The position numbers and the translations under genes are program-made. DNA of 64,000 bases from Orychophragmus violaceus (lineage: Eukaryota; Streptophyta; Magnoliopsida; Brassicales; Brassicaceae): assembly GCA_030180135.1 (NCBI GenBank), contig CM058232.1, positions 79,465,001 through 79,529,000 of the forward strand, in the 5' to 3' direction. Positions 21,867-33,339 of this stretch are shown in pieces. Under the pieces are notes generated by a model. It was given only the letters and a program-made list of their open reading frames with translations. It made no database searches and was not told where the DNA came from. Numbering within the stretch: the stretch's first letter is position 1; each line of letters begins with the position of its first letter.

Positions 21867-24737
21867 CTAGGACATCCTCATTCAAGAGCTTTAAACATGT
21901 TATTGCCTAATGTCTCATTTAGAAATGATTATTGCGAAACTTGCATTTTTGGTAAACATTGCAAGTCTCTTTTTCCTAAGTCTTCAACTATTTATGAAAA
22001 TTGTTTTGATCTTGTTCATTCTGATGTATGGACTGTTCCTTGTGTGTCTAGAGAGAGTCATAAGTACTTTGTGACTTTTATTGTTGAGAAATCCAAGTAT
22101 ACTTGGTTAAATTTGATCCAAACCAAAGATAGGGTGTTAGAGGCTTTCACCAACTTTCAGAACTATATGACTAACAATTTCAATGCCAAGATCAAAATTT
22201 CCAGATCAGATAATGGTGGAGAATACACTAGCCACGCATTCAAACATCATCTAACCAAGCATGGAATAATCCATCAAACCAGTTGTCCTTACACTCCACA
22301 ACAAAATGGAGTTGCTGAAAAGAAGACCAAACATCTAATGGAGGTGGAAAGGTCTATGATGTTTTATACAAATGTCCCAAAACGTTTTTGGGGAGATGTT
22401 GTCATGACAGCTTGCTATTTGATCAACAGAACACCTACCAAAGTTTTGCATGATCAATCATCGTTTCAGGTATTAAACAAAACCAAACCTTCAGTTAACC
22501 ACTTACGTGTGTTTGGGTGTAAGTGTTTTGTGTTGGTTCCAGGAGAACAACGGGACAAGCTTGATGCAAAGAGCACAAAGGCAATGTTCATTGGCTACTC
22601 CACAACTCAAAAGGGCTATAAGTGTTATGTACCTGAAACCAGGAAGGTCTTAGTATCCAGTGATGTTAAGTTTCTGGAATCAAGAGGTTATTATGTTGAG
22701 AAGATTTGGGATAGTCTGAAAGATCTATCCAAGAATCCATATGATCGTGCCACAAACTTAAGGATCATTTTGGAAAATCTTGGAATCAGTCAACCAAGGC
22801 AGAAGGAACAAGAGCAGAAGGCCAACACGCCTGAGGAACCTTCAGTTGTTGCTGATGATATCCACCTTGATCATGAGGGGGACAATGCAAATGAATCCGC
22901 CATTCATGATCAAGGAGGAGAAGAGGAACAAGAGGTACAAGAAATGGATTCTGATCACGAGGAAAGAGAGGATGATCAACCGGGTCAAACCTTGAGGAGA
23001 AGTACAAGGGTTAAGAAGGACCCATCTAAATGGAGGAAGAAGGATTTCATCTATTACAACAGTCTGGCTGTCGCACATCCAATCCAAGGAACTTGCACTT
23101 TTGCTCACTTTCCAACAGAACATCAAGTCTTCATAGGATCTCTTGATGCTGAAAGGGTTCCAAAGACTTAGGAAGAAGCCAAAGAACATAAGGAGTGGAG
23201 AGATGCAGCAGGAGAGGAGATCAAAGCAATGGTGAACAAAAACACCTTGTATGAGACTGACCTACCTAGGAAGAAGAAAGCAGTGAGCTCCAAATGGGTG
23301 TTTACCATAAATTACAGAAGCAATGAAGAGATAGAGCTCTACAAGGCTAGATTGGTGGCAAGAGGATTTACTAAGACATATGGAGAGGATTACTGTGACA
23401 CTTTTTCACCAGTAGTCAAGCTCCTCATAGTTAGAGTCATCTTATCTTTGGCAACAAACTTAGAATGAGAATTATGGCAGATGGACGTCAAGAATGCCTC
23501 CCTTTAAGGTGAGTTAGAGGATGAAGTGTACATGACTCCACCACCTGGTCTTGAAGACATGGTTACACCAGGGAAAGTCTTGAGACTTAAGAAGGATATT
23601 TATGAGCTGAAGCGATTTCCTAGAGCTTGGTATCACAAGCTGAGCACTACTCTAATGGAGAGAGGCTTCAAGAGATCAGAAGCTGGCCATATACTCTTCA
23701 CTCAATCAAACCATGAAGGTATTGTAGTCATTCTCATTTATGTTGATGATATTATCATCTCAGGGAATGACAAGGTAGGAATTCAATCTAGTAAGGATTA
23801 TTTGAAATCTGTTTTTGATATCAAGGATCTTGGAGAACTAAAATACTTACTAGGGATAGAAGTGTGACGCTCTAAAGATGGCCTCTTCTTATCACAAAGG
23901 AAATGTACTCTTGATTTGTAGAGTGAAGCACGTAAGCAAGGATCAAAGGCATCTAAGACACCTCTTGAAGATGGCTACAAAGTCATAAGAGAGGGGGAGA
24001 TTGAAGATCAACCTTTTGAGGACATCACTCTATACAGAAAGATGGTTGGTATGTTGATCTATCTCACCATTACTAGACATGATTTGTGTTTTTCTATGAA
24101 TCAGGTAAGTCAACATATGAAAGCTCCTAAGATGCATCATTGGAGCATGGTAGATCACATCCTAAGATATCTGAATGGAGCTCATGTTCAAGGAATTTAG
24201 ATGGGATGCAATCAAAGCACATAAATTGTAGGCTATTGTGATGCTGATTGGGCTGGTGACCGTTTGGATAGGAGATATATTACAGGCTATTGTACATTCA
24301 TTGGAGGCAGTCTGGTCACTTGGAAGACTAAAAAGCAGAAGGTGGTTTCATGTTCTAGTGCTGAAGCAGAATATAAGGCAATGAGGAAGCTCACCAATGA
24401 ACTCACTTGGCTCAAATCTCTACGTGAAGACTTAGGCATTGAATCTCCAAATCCAATCACAATGCATTGTGACAATCAAGCAGCTATTCACATAGCATCC
24501 AATTCAGTGTTTCATGAGAGGACAAAGCATATTGAAGTGGACTGCCACAAGGTGAGGCATAAGGTGCAAGAAGGAGTGATTTTGCCTTCCTACACAAGCA
24601 GTTCAGATCAATTGGCTGATATATTTACCAAGGCTGCTAGCTTGAAAGTTTGTGAGTTCATCCATCCAAAGCTGAGACTCATAGACATCTCACAACCGGT
24701 TTCCTCTATGCCTTGCAGCCTATACTCTTTTCCCTAA
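21867..24737 (+). pseudogene. C4 integrase, RT and RNase H, broken
   Basis: Integrase runs 21867-23171: YCETCIFGKHCKS finger, LVHSDVWTVP, SRSDNGGEYTS and PQQNGVAEKK supply the catalytic residues. RT begins near 23229 (SSKWVFTINYRSNEE), with QMDVKNASL near 23480 and YVDDIIISGND near 23735. RNase H is 24264-24737 (SCSSAEAEYKAM, CDNQAAIHIASN) ending in SDQLADIFTKA. Breaks include TAG at 23169-23171, TGA near 23466, TAA near 23505, TGA near 23865 and TAG near 23920 and 24198. The protein is clearly dead. Confidence 0.92.
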
Positions 24738-24844
24738 GTGTAGTTTTATCCCAAGTGTTTTTCTACACTTAGGTTCTTAATGAGGTAGGTCTTCATGTTT
24801 CCAAGCTTGACTCTGCATCTCTTGTAGTCAAGCTTGAGGGGGAG

Positions 24845-25362
24845 TATTAAGATGAAGTTTTAAAGGTCTGAACTATATGTGTCATCGACGATGTCGGCGA
24901 CATGGATGTTGAAGTAGAGTCTGAGCAAGATGTGTCATCGATGATGTCGGCGACATGGATGTGTCATCGACAATCTCAGCGTCGATGTCATATATTGAAA
25001 TGAATAAATCCTGTGTCACCGACACAGACATAGAGTGTTCAGAAAAATCTTGTGTCACCGACACAGACACAAGCACCATAGCTGCGGATAAAAAATAAAA
25101 AAGACTAGTCAAAACTTCTTTTAAAAGTTTAATTCAAATAATTTTCCCTTCTCTCCCAAAAGCTTATTTTGAAATATAAACTCAAATGGTCTATATATAT
25201 ATATATATATATATATAGTCTTGTAACTCTCTCGAAAATACTTTGAGAATTCTTTTACTTTAATTTTCTCTTGCAACCTTAATTCTCTCTCTCCACACTT
25301 TCTGAGTTCATACTTCTATGCTTCATTCTTCCAATCTACTTCATTATTCTCAAAATCTAACA
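24845..25362 (+). repeat. C4 3' LTR (about 518 bp) with internal short repeats
   Basis: Starts after the purine tract GAGGGGGAG at TATTAAGATG (the TG start appears mutated to TA) and ends AAATCTAACA. Two near-identical blocks (GATGTCGGCGACATGGATGT near 24890 and 24942) and two copies of TGTGTCACCGACACAGACA (near 25012 and 25051) fill its first half. A TA microsatellite is at about 25192-25217. GTGTCACCGACAC resembles the GTGTCGACCGACAC arm type of C2, without the CGATCG core. Confidence 0.75.
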
Positions 25363-25528
25363 TTAGCTTCGTTATCTAGCAGTAAGATTAATCCAAGTCT
25401 GATTCCCTATAGTAAACCAATTTTGTGAAGGTTGCTTTATTAAAATGTTGTCAAGATCACAAGACGTGAACTTATATATACATTTAAAAGTACTACTGTT
25501 CTTAGAGTACTTGTTATAACAATGTGTA
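25363..25528. other. Host intergenic sliver, duplicated at the right end of the window
   Basis: Between C4 and the CACTA element. The text TATCTAGCAGTAAGATT and TGTGAAGGTTGCTT reappears near 63836-63895, and 28330-28385 past the CACTA element matches 63945-64000. It is one half of a diverged duplication. Confidence 0.7.
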
Positions 25529-25548
25529 CATTACAAGAACAACTGTAA

Positions 25549-25980
25549 ATAGCCACGACCAAGCCACATATTGGTCGTGGCTATTTTTTCAGTCATGGAT
25601 AGCCACGAAATAGCCATGAATTTCAAATTTTGAAAATCATGGCTATTTCGTGGCTATCCGTGGCTATTTAGGTATGAAAAATATATGTGGCTATCTGTAG
25701 ATAATTAGCTACAAATAGCCACGAACTAGTTGTGTAAGGGTTTAACCACGAATTGCTACGACATTATTCGTGGCTATCTTAGCCACAGACATTTTTGTGG
25801 CTATTTATGGCTAATTTAGCCACAAATAGTCACGAAATTACCGTAGAAGGGTTTAGCCACGAACTACTACGACATTATTCATGGCTATCTTAGCCCAAAC
25901 ATTTTCATGGCTATCTGTGGGTATTTAGCCACGAATTACTAAATAGCCACGAATAGCCACGATTTTATCTATGGCTATTC
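25549..25980. repeat. Left subterminal repeats of the CACTA element
   Basis: More than twenty direct and inverted copies of a ~10-bp motif (TAGCCACGAA, TTCGTGGCTA and variants such as ATAGCCACGA) over 430 bp, many arranged head-to-head so they can fold into hairpins. Confidence 0.9.
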
Positions 25981-27055
25981 AAAACCATAAACCCTAAATG
26001 TACCATAAAACCCCAAACTCTAAACCTTGAACTCTTAAACATAAACTATAAAATCAAAATATAAACCTTTAATTATATATACATAAAACTATTATTTTTA
26101 AATCCAATACTACGATTATATAACATATATGTATATGTATATAACCTAAACCCAAAACCATTAAAGTATTACCAAAACTCTTATTAATAACATTTTAAAT
26201 ACTATAACATAAAAACCATTAATTATATATACATATAACTATTATATTTAAATTCAATACCACCATATTCATATCTTAAATCAAATAAACCATATATATA
26301 TAAAACTTTAAACTATAACCAAAATATAATATCTAAAACTCCAAAAACTATAATATATCTAAAATTAAGATTCAAAACGTATAAAAAGAGTTTTTATTTC
26401 CAAATCTACTATTTTTAAACTTTAACTTAGAACCTTAATTATATAAAACTTCAAACCCTATACCCTAAACTAAAATCAAATTCTAACCTTAAACTCTTAA
26501 TCATAAATTATAAAATTAAAATACAAACCATTAATTTTATATACATAAAAGTATTATTTACAAATCCAATACCACAATATTCATATCCTAAACAACCTCC
26601 AAACCCTAAACAAACCCTAAACAAACCCTAAACCCCTAAATTACAAAAAAAAAATCTAACTAACAAAACTCTAAACTCTAATTCTTATTGTATATACTCA
26701 GAAATAAAGCTTTAAACTTATAATAAATAAAAGGCTCATGTAAACCCAAATTAAAATCAAAATTAAACATTTTATTACTTTTAAATCATTTTAGTTATTA
26801 TATATACTCACTTTAATTATTTTTAAATAATTTTTAAAATTTTAACATTTTTAGAAGTTTTATTTCTTATTATTGTAAATTTAAAAATTTAATGTTTTCA
26901 TTTTAACAAATTTTACTATTTTTAATTCATTTTGAGTATTATAAATGAATTAAATTCAACTACTTTTGTGATTGGATAATATCTGATCACAAAGATCACA
27001 AAGAAAACCGTTAGATCTATTTCTCTTCTGAATCGTAGACCGTTAGATCTACTTT

Positions 27056-27640
27056 CTGTTGCTAAAAAAATATCCTAGATCTACGAATTGTTTTTTCTTT
27101 TGCGCCGTATCACATCATCTTCTCTTCTTCTTCTCCTTCACAATTTCTCAGATTCTCCTTCTCTCCTTCTTCTCCTTCAAATCGTCTCTTCTCTATGTGA
27201 GCTTAGGACAGCCTCAGATTCTCCAGCGTGCTGAACCGTGGTGAAGAATCGGCGAAGGAGGAGCCGCAGTTTCGGTTGGTGGTGGTGTTAGCGGATTTTA
27301 CAGATCTGTGACAGCGGTTTCTGCGGTGGAGGGACGAAGGTGTGACGGTGGTTTCTGCGGTGGATTCGTGGTGCGGTGGAGCGTGGATCTTCATAACCTG
27401 CGTAAGGAGCTGTCGGGTTTGGGCAGATTCTCGTCGCCGTGATGAATCGTCGGAGAACCAGAGGAGCTGTCGGGTATGGGCAGAGGAGAACGCGGTTTTG
27501 GGTTTGGGCAGAGGAAGACGAATCGCCGGAAAACGATGAGGGATGAGGACGCGGCTTCGATTCAAGCTTCTCGTCGCCGGAGATGTGAAAGACGAAGACG
27601 TGGTGCAGCGAGCGTCATTTATGTATTATGTATATATATG
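27056..27640. other. GC-richer island inside the CACTA element, possible captured gene fragment
   Basis: Bounded by AT-rich sequence. It has a CT-rich start (TTCTCTTCTTCTTCTCC) resembling a plant 5' UTR, then GGTGGAG/GGCGAAGG-rich sequence open on both strands for about 100 codons. Repeated words (GTGGTTTCTGCGGTGGA, GAGCTGTCGGGT, GGGCAGAGG) show internal duplication. No recognisable protein domain. A host fragment or the first exon of the element's own gene are both possible. Confidence 0.4.
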
Positions 27641-27799
27641 TGTATATATATATCTGTATATATATTGTATTTTTTTGATCAAATATATATTGTATTTATT
27701 TTGTATTGTTCTTTTGTATTGTATTTTGTTTATAAATTAAAAAAATAAATGATTTTATTTTTGTATTTCTTTTTTTTATTATTATTTGTAAAAAGCAAC

Positions 27800-28145
27800 G
27801 GAAAATCGTGGCTATTCATGGCTAAGGCCACAAAATTTATCGTGGAAAATTCGTAGCTAAGGCCACAACTTTATTTGTAGCTATTTGTAGCTATTATAGC
27901 CACGAAAACTTTCCATTGCTATATAGTCACAAACGAATTTGTGGCTATCCGTGGAAGCGTAGCCACAAATTGCCACGAAAAATCAATAGCAACGAGCACA
28001 TAGCCACGAATATTTTCCGTGGCTATCTGTAGCTATGAGTGAAATAGCTACGGATTAAGCTCCATTGTCACGAAATTATTTCGTGGCTATCTGTAGCTAT
28101 GAGTGAAATAGCTACGGATTAAGCCCCATAACTACGAAAAATTTC
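27800..28145. repeat. Right subterminal repeats of the CACTA element
   Basis: The same motif as on the left (TAGCCACGAA and inverted forms), plus a tandem ~64-bp duplication: TATCTGTAGCTATGAGTGAA occurs near 28024 and 28088. Confidence 0.9.
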
Positions 28146-28176
28146 GTGACTATGGAGCAGTTTTCTTGTAGTAGTA

Positions 28177-28605
28177 AATCAGAAATTCATACTTGTGAGT
28201 TTCATATGATAATATATATTTTTATTTTTTCTTTTTTTGCAAACATCTCATGGATTAGGTAAAATATGTGTAGATGTGAGATCCACAACCGATATTTTTA
28301 CGTAAAGTGTCTTTGGAGAACAAGATACTTTTTGTTTAGAGAGAGCAAGTGCTAAGCGAATCATAATACTAATGAATTGAATACAAACCGAATGGAACTA
28401 GCTGAACCAAACGGAACCAATCGATTTTAGTTTTTGTTTAATAATGAAAATTTTAGCCCAAACCCAATAAATGTTTCGAAATCCATAACTGTTTTGTTTT
28501 TATTTTTTTTGTGCTGAAATCTAGAATATTTTAAATAAAAAAATCAGACCAACTGAATAACCGACTAACAAAACCAAACCGAGCTAACAATCCAAGGCTA
28601 ATCTA
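28177..28605. other. AT-rich host intergenic sequence
   Basis: No gene seen. 28330-28385 (GAGAGCAAGTGCTAAG and ATACTAATGAATTGA) matches the last 55 bases of the window. Low-complexity AACCAAACCGA words follow. Confidence 0.6.
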
Positions 28606-28745
28606 TCTATATATATATAAGACTTTTCTCTCTTCTCCTTGTGCCATCTCATCGTTCTTTAAGCATTTATAACCTATATATATATAAGACTTTTCTCTCT
28701 TCTCCTTGTGCCATCTCATCGTTCTTTAAGCATTTATATCATTTT
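28606..28745. repeat. Tandem duplication (about 70 bp, two copies) at the Helitron 5' end
   Basis: The block starting CTATATATATATAAGACTTT and ending TTCTTTAAGCATTTATA occurs twice back to back without visible change. A third, diverged copy starts near 29245, and the sequence after it repeats 28745-29240 as well, so the first 600 bp of the element exist twice. Confidence 0.85.
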
Positions 28746-29440
28746 AGGTTTTTATTTGAATAGTTTTATATATACTTAACTTTTATGAAAGAAATATGAA
28801 AGATCACTTAAAAATATACAATAAAATATAAATATTTTAATATCATAAATTTAATAAAAATTAAACAGCCATTAAATAATTTAACCTAAATTAAAACTTC
28901 AAATAGTATAAATACATTATTGTTTATTTAAAACAAAAATACATGTCACGGCATTTAAAAGTATTTCTCATGGCATTAACATTTTTCAAATAATCATTTT
29001 TAACCATTAAAACAATGTTAAATCCCAAAAATTAAATATCTGCAAAATTATATAAAAAATAATTTTTTATTGTCGAAATTATCGGTTTAAGACAAAATGA
29101 AAAAGAGAAAATAATTATACGGATTGACTAAAAACAAACATCTAAGATATATAAAATAATATATTAATACCAGTCCACAATTCTAAAGATATTTGTTAGA
29201 TTTTTTGTTTGTTTGTCTAAATCATCGATTTTAAGAAAAAATGAATATATATATATATATATATAAAAAGTTTTTCTCTCTTCTCACTATGTCATCTCAT
29301 TATTTTTTAAGTATTTATATCATTTTAAGTTTTTATTTGAATAGTTTTATATATATTTAACTTTTATGAAAGAAATATGAAAGGAAATTTTAATTACACA
29401 GCCATTAAATAATTTAACCTAAATTAAAACTTCAAATAGT

Positions 29441-29675
29441 GGGTATGAATGGTGACACTACAGTAAAAGCGTTAGAGACATACCGCTTTCTTTGTTACCA
29501 ATCACGAAAACGTATCAAAAGCTACAGTAAAAGCGGTTACTTTCTGCTTTTTACTACCGCTTTCGCTAACAGCTTTCACTAACAACTTTCACTTACGGTT
29601 TTGCACTATTCAACCGCTTACCGCTTCCTCTAACAGCTAATTTAACCGTTGCGCTTTGGTTCACCAATCGGAACC
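29441..29675. mobile_element. 235-bp MITE nested in the Helitron
   Basis: The second copy of the duplicated Helitron segment is interrupted, and the first copy (TTCAAATAGTATAAATAC near 28898-28914) gives the exact empty site. The insert begins GGGTATGAATGGTGACAC and ends TTCACCAATCGGAACC, imperfect inverted ends, with AGT on both sides (29438-29440 and 29676-29678). Small size, no ORF, 3-bp duplication and GG..CC ends suit a PIF/Harbinger-type MITE; the superfamily is a guess. Confidence 0.8.
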
Positions 29676-30311
29676 AGTATAAATACATTATGGTTTATTT
29701 AAAATAAAAATACATGTCAAGGCATTTAAAAATATTTCTCATGGCATTAACATCTTTCAAATAATCTTTTTTAACCATTAAAAATGTTAGATCCAAAAAC
29801 TAAATGTTGCAAAATTATATAGAAACAATTTTTTTATTCGTCTAAATCATCAGTTTAAGACAAAATGAACAAGAGAAAATGATTATACAAATTGACTAAA
29901 AACAAACATCTAAGATATAGAAAAATAATATTTGAATACCAATCAACAATTCTAAAGATATTTGTTAGATTTTTTATTATTTGTCTAAATCATCGATTTT
30001 AAGAAAAAATGAATAAGAGAAAATGATGACACAATTTGATAAAAAGCAAAAGTATAAAATAGAAAATTAATATTTGAATAACAATTTACCACTTTTTAAA
30101 GACATTTATTAGATTTGTTGTTGAAATCAATGTAGAACACATAATGAAAACAAATATAACCAATTATTATATTTATAAGCATATAAACTCTTATAAAAAT
30201 AGTCCAAAATATTAAACTATTTTCAACTTAAAACTCAACTAAAATTTTCAAATGTAATTAGAATTTACGATATAGTTCATATTAAGAAAATGTTTTTTGT
30301 TTTGTTTATCC

Positions 30312-30344
30312 GCTCATCCGTCTGTAGGGCGGGTTAATTTCTAA
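30312..30344. other. Second Helitron-like 3' terminus (decayed)
   Basis: CCGTCTGTAGGGCGG forms a 5-bp stem with a 5-base loop, followed by GTTAATTT and CTAA-T, i.e. CTAG with the last base changed. It would end a shorter element starting at one of the upstream 5'-like ends. Confidence 0.6.
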
Positions 30345-30842
30345 TTCATCACCATATCCTAAAGATATAAGTATATTTTAACATGTCCAAATGGACAATT
30401 TATTATGGCCTTAAAAAAACCACAATATAAAAAATTATTTAAGGCATGTTTATTGTTTTAATTGTAACCCAACCCAACAATTTATATCCTTCCTCTATCT
30501 TCTAGCTTTGCATCACATATACTCCATAAACTTTGCAACAATAGCTGTTGATTACACACATTCACAGATCTCTCTTACTTAGATCTCTCTTACTTATTCT
30601 CTGTATTCCCTACTTCCACACCCTATTATTGTTACAATTCCTAACCATCAAACCATTAAATGCCCCTCCTCATCCTCCATTAATATCTCCCGCGTTACGT
30701 GTTCGCGCGGTTTAACTAAGTCTCACTCCTCCACCTCTAACTCATTTATGTACCTATATCCACTGAACTATATATATTGCTCTCCAAAACTAAGGTTTCC
30801 ACATTCATCTTGCTCTCTTTACAATAGAATCTCCTTCAACAA

Positions 30843-31860
30843 ATGAATAATTCTAATGTTGATTTCTCTCACCTCAAATCTGGCAGCGGTGTCCAATCTA
30901 TTTTCAGTAGGTTGATCCGATTTTGGAAAGCCCGCAACATCAAAAAGGTGGCGAGCTCATGGATGTCGACATACTGATTCTCGACGAAAATGTAAACTTT
31001 CTTCTGATTTTATTACTCTTATCTACCGAATACCCACGCTAAAAAAATTATTGCTTCTTAGTGTACGATGATGCAAGGCTCCATTCATGTCCACCAACTT
31101 CCAATCTTATAGCCAATTTTGCGAAAGGGATTAATATATGCTTTCACTGGTTTCGATGTGACAAGGAGTAACCACCGATTCAGGATGACCGATTTCCACC
31201 TTTCCATTCGCTTCAGTCAAACCACTTCGCTGGTTCTACTTGACGATACGTTCTGCTAATTCCCAAAAGAGCTATGCAGGTTCCGCACATACAACCAACT
31301 AATGGCCCTAGGCAACACCAACAATAAGCATCTTGATGTGTCCCTCGCACTTATCACACTATTATCTACTAACGATTTTAACATCTACCCTAACTAGCAT
31401 CTTTACGATCAAATAAATAATTGGGGAAGTATGGTCCACAAAAGTATATTTTAACGAAACAACTTCGGCTTTGGAAATAATTTTGTTTAATCTCCGCCTT
31501 GAAAGGTACTAAATAATCCCAATCACCGTTTACAATGTTTAAAAGTATGTTTCAGTGAAAATTTGGTACCCTCCGTCATTTACTTCCCCTAATGGCGAGA
31601 TACTCCGCGCCAGTGCTTTTGCTGCTCATGCAAACACACTTAATCAGATCTTTTGCCATAAAGAAGCAAAGACATGTGTGATGTTGGCTACAAATATCAA
31701 TCCCAAGTTTTTTGGAGGTTTGTCATATACAATCTACGTTGTCAACATCTATTACATCCACATATAAAACTCAAATCATATCAATTCTTTCTAAGGTGAT
31801 TTGTACCTCAATGCAACTTATGGGACAAAGTTTACTTTGACGGCAGCGTGCAAGCTACCA
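30843..31860 (+). pseudogene. RPA70-like OB-fold (DUF223-type) gene fragment inside the Helitron
   Basis: Translation from the ATG at 30843 gives SHLKSGSGVQSIFSRLIRFW, then (after a shift) GGELMDVDILILDEN. Near 31155-31290 another frame reads DVTRSNHRFRMTDFHLSIRF and FRTYNQLMALGNTNN. Near 31690-31850 come LATNINPKFFGG and GDLYLNATYGTKF, separated by intron-like sequence. These are hallmarks of the large-subunit RPA-like single-strand-DNA-binding proteins common in Brassicaceae and often carried by plant Helitrons. Stops and frame changes make it a pseudogene. It has no Helitron replicase beside it, so this is a relic of an autonomous element or a captured copy. Confidence 0.72.
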
Positions 31861-32829
31861 ACTCTCTTTTCCAACGGTACCAATGGAAATTATTTCTACC
31901 AAATATAACATTTTTGCTTCACATACTTGATGTATTATAACACACCACAGCTTAAGGAAAACCAAGAGAGCGACGCTGGTAATAAATACCATGGAGTGCA
32001 GAAGATTCAGCACATGACAATTAGGGGTATATGTTGTTCGAAAACTAGAATTAGAAGATATATATATGAGTACATTAAGCAACCCCTATGGACTAAGTAC
32101 ATGTACAAACTAAACCCCTCCAAAACAAAAATTAATTGTTTTAAATATGCAAATAATAACCCTACCAAAATATGATATACAATAAACTAAAACAAAAATT
32201 TAACGGGCTAAACCAACAATGCATTAACCATAAAAATAGGGGTTTAAAGAACGTAATCGAAACATAATAGGTTTCACGGTTACTACAATTTTATAGGTAG
32301 TTTTTTTTAAAAGGCGGTTAAATAACCGACAAAATAAAAAGTTACCGACAATAAAAGAATATCAAAAACACGAACAAACTACATATAACAAAAAAAATGG
32401 GGGAAAGTCCTCCCGTTAAGGGATATGAAAAAAAGAAAAAATAGAATACATAAACTTGGTGAGCTTTCAAAATTGGATTTAATAGAAAAAAAAACGATAA
32501 CACATACTATAAAACAATAGAATAACTAATTTAGAAACAAAAATGAAAGAGATAATTATAGAGGGTATTAAAATATTTTTGTTAATTGTTTAAAATTAAG
32601 AATATTAATTCTCTGTAATTATATTAAAGGTCGATTCGATATAAGTAAAGATAAATGTAAAAACTAAGAAGATTTTTCTTAAAAATAAAATAAAATAAAA
32701 TATGCAACAACAATGGTTTGAACACGATTTGAAAATAAGATAACGAACGGGATCAAAATGTTAAAAAGAAACCATAATCAAAATCGAAAGGCAAAAGAAA
32801 ATTTATGAGTAAAAATATGCAACAACAAT
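31861..32829. other. AT-rich Helitron 3' region
   Basis: No gene seen; A-rich sequence with scattered short frames. It ends in the hairpin at 32830. Confidence 0.6.
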
Positions 32830-32855
32830 CCGTGCGAAGCGCGGAAATCCCCTAG

Positions 32856-33339
32856 TACTAAATAAAGAACACCTATGTGCAAACCCTTACTTATAAAGGT
32901 AATTAAGTCATTTTCCTCTACCATAAATTTTTCACTAATAAACACACAAAAGAAAGAGAGAGTATGGAGTTACATATTCAGCAGGAAATTTGAGAAGCGT
33001 TCAGGCTATGCCTGAGCGTTCGGGTATCCTTTCGGGTTCGGATTGGATTTTTCAAATTTTCGGATTTTCGAATATCCTCATAGAATTGATTCGGATCGGA
33101 TATTGTTCTGATACTGTCAGTTCGGATCATGTTCATATTTTTAGTTCAAAACCCGATTCAACAAAAAAATACCGAATAATAACATAATGTAAAAACCAAA
33201 ACCATATTCAAATATCAAGTGCCAAAGCAAATTAAACATGTTCGTGATAAATTGTAACATTTTAAAGGCAAATATCATAATAAACACTTCAAAAGAGAGT
33301 ATCAAATGCTCCATTTATATGTAACAGGTTGTTACATAG
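32856..33339. repeat. Left part of a TTCGGGT-rich dispersed repeat, split by C2
   Basis: From about 32995 the sequence is rich in TTCGGGT/TTCGGAT words (GCGTTCGGGTATCCTTTCGG). The same kind of sequence, ending GGATAAAATGCCCAGACC, lies at 40660-40860 beyond C2. Outer ends are roughly inverted (AGGCTATGCCTGAGCG against the complement of the 40850 end), so this was probably one MITE-like element before C2 inserted at CATAG (33335-33339). Confidence 0.55.

Larger units (their letters stand above)
21867..25362 (+). mobile_element. C4: old, 5'-truncated (by window) Copia element
   Basis: The right-hand part of a Copia element into which A2 inserted. It starts in the pre-integrase/integrase region (LGHPHSRALN) and ends with a 3' LTR. 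It has numerous stops and shifts. It is a different Copia family from C1-C3: residues (YVDDIIISGND, SCSSAEAEYKAM) and LTR differ. Confidence 0.9.
25529..28173. mobile_element. Non-autonomous CACTA (En/Spm-type) DNA transposon, 2645 bp
   Basis: The left end is CATTACAAGAACAACTG and the right end CAGTTTTCTTGTAGTA, i.e. inverted CACTACAAGAAAA-type termini with one mismatch each. Both sides are flanked by GTA (25526-25528 and 28174-28176), the 3-bp duplication expected for CACTA elements. Both ends carry many subterminal copies of TAGCCACGAA / TTCGTGGCTA, the usual transposase-binding arrangement. No transposase frame is visible. The interior is AT-rich, with a GC-richer island at about 27060-27640. 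Confidence 0.92.
28606..32855. mobile_element. Degraded non-autonomous Helitron complex
   Basis: The right end shows a Helitron terminus: a 6-bp stem hairpin CCGTGCGAAGCGCGG (32830-32844), then AAATCCC and CTAG (32852-32855) followed by host T. The left end TCTATATATATATAAGAC after an A is the style of Arabidopsis-type Helitron 5' ends. A second, decayed 3' terminus (CCGTCTGTAGGGCGG, then CTAAT) is at 30318-30345, and the 5'-like end occurs three times (28606, 28676, about 29250). More than one insertion or a duplicated terminus is therefore likely. No Rep/helicase coding sequence was seen; an RPA-like pseudogene is inside. Confidence 0.7.

Noticed and set aside
25192..25217. TA microsatellite (also near 43996)
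   Set aside because: Ordinary AT microsatellites with no further structure.
26585..26640. Interstitial telomere (CCCTAAA) tract in the CACTA interior
   Set aside because: Only a few imperfect CCCTAAAC units in AT-rich DNA; chance or weak relic.
27203..27565. 120-codon minus-strand frame inside the CACTA island
   Set aside because: Low-complexity H/R/S-rich sequence with an equally long frame on the other strand; no domain seen.
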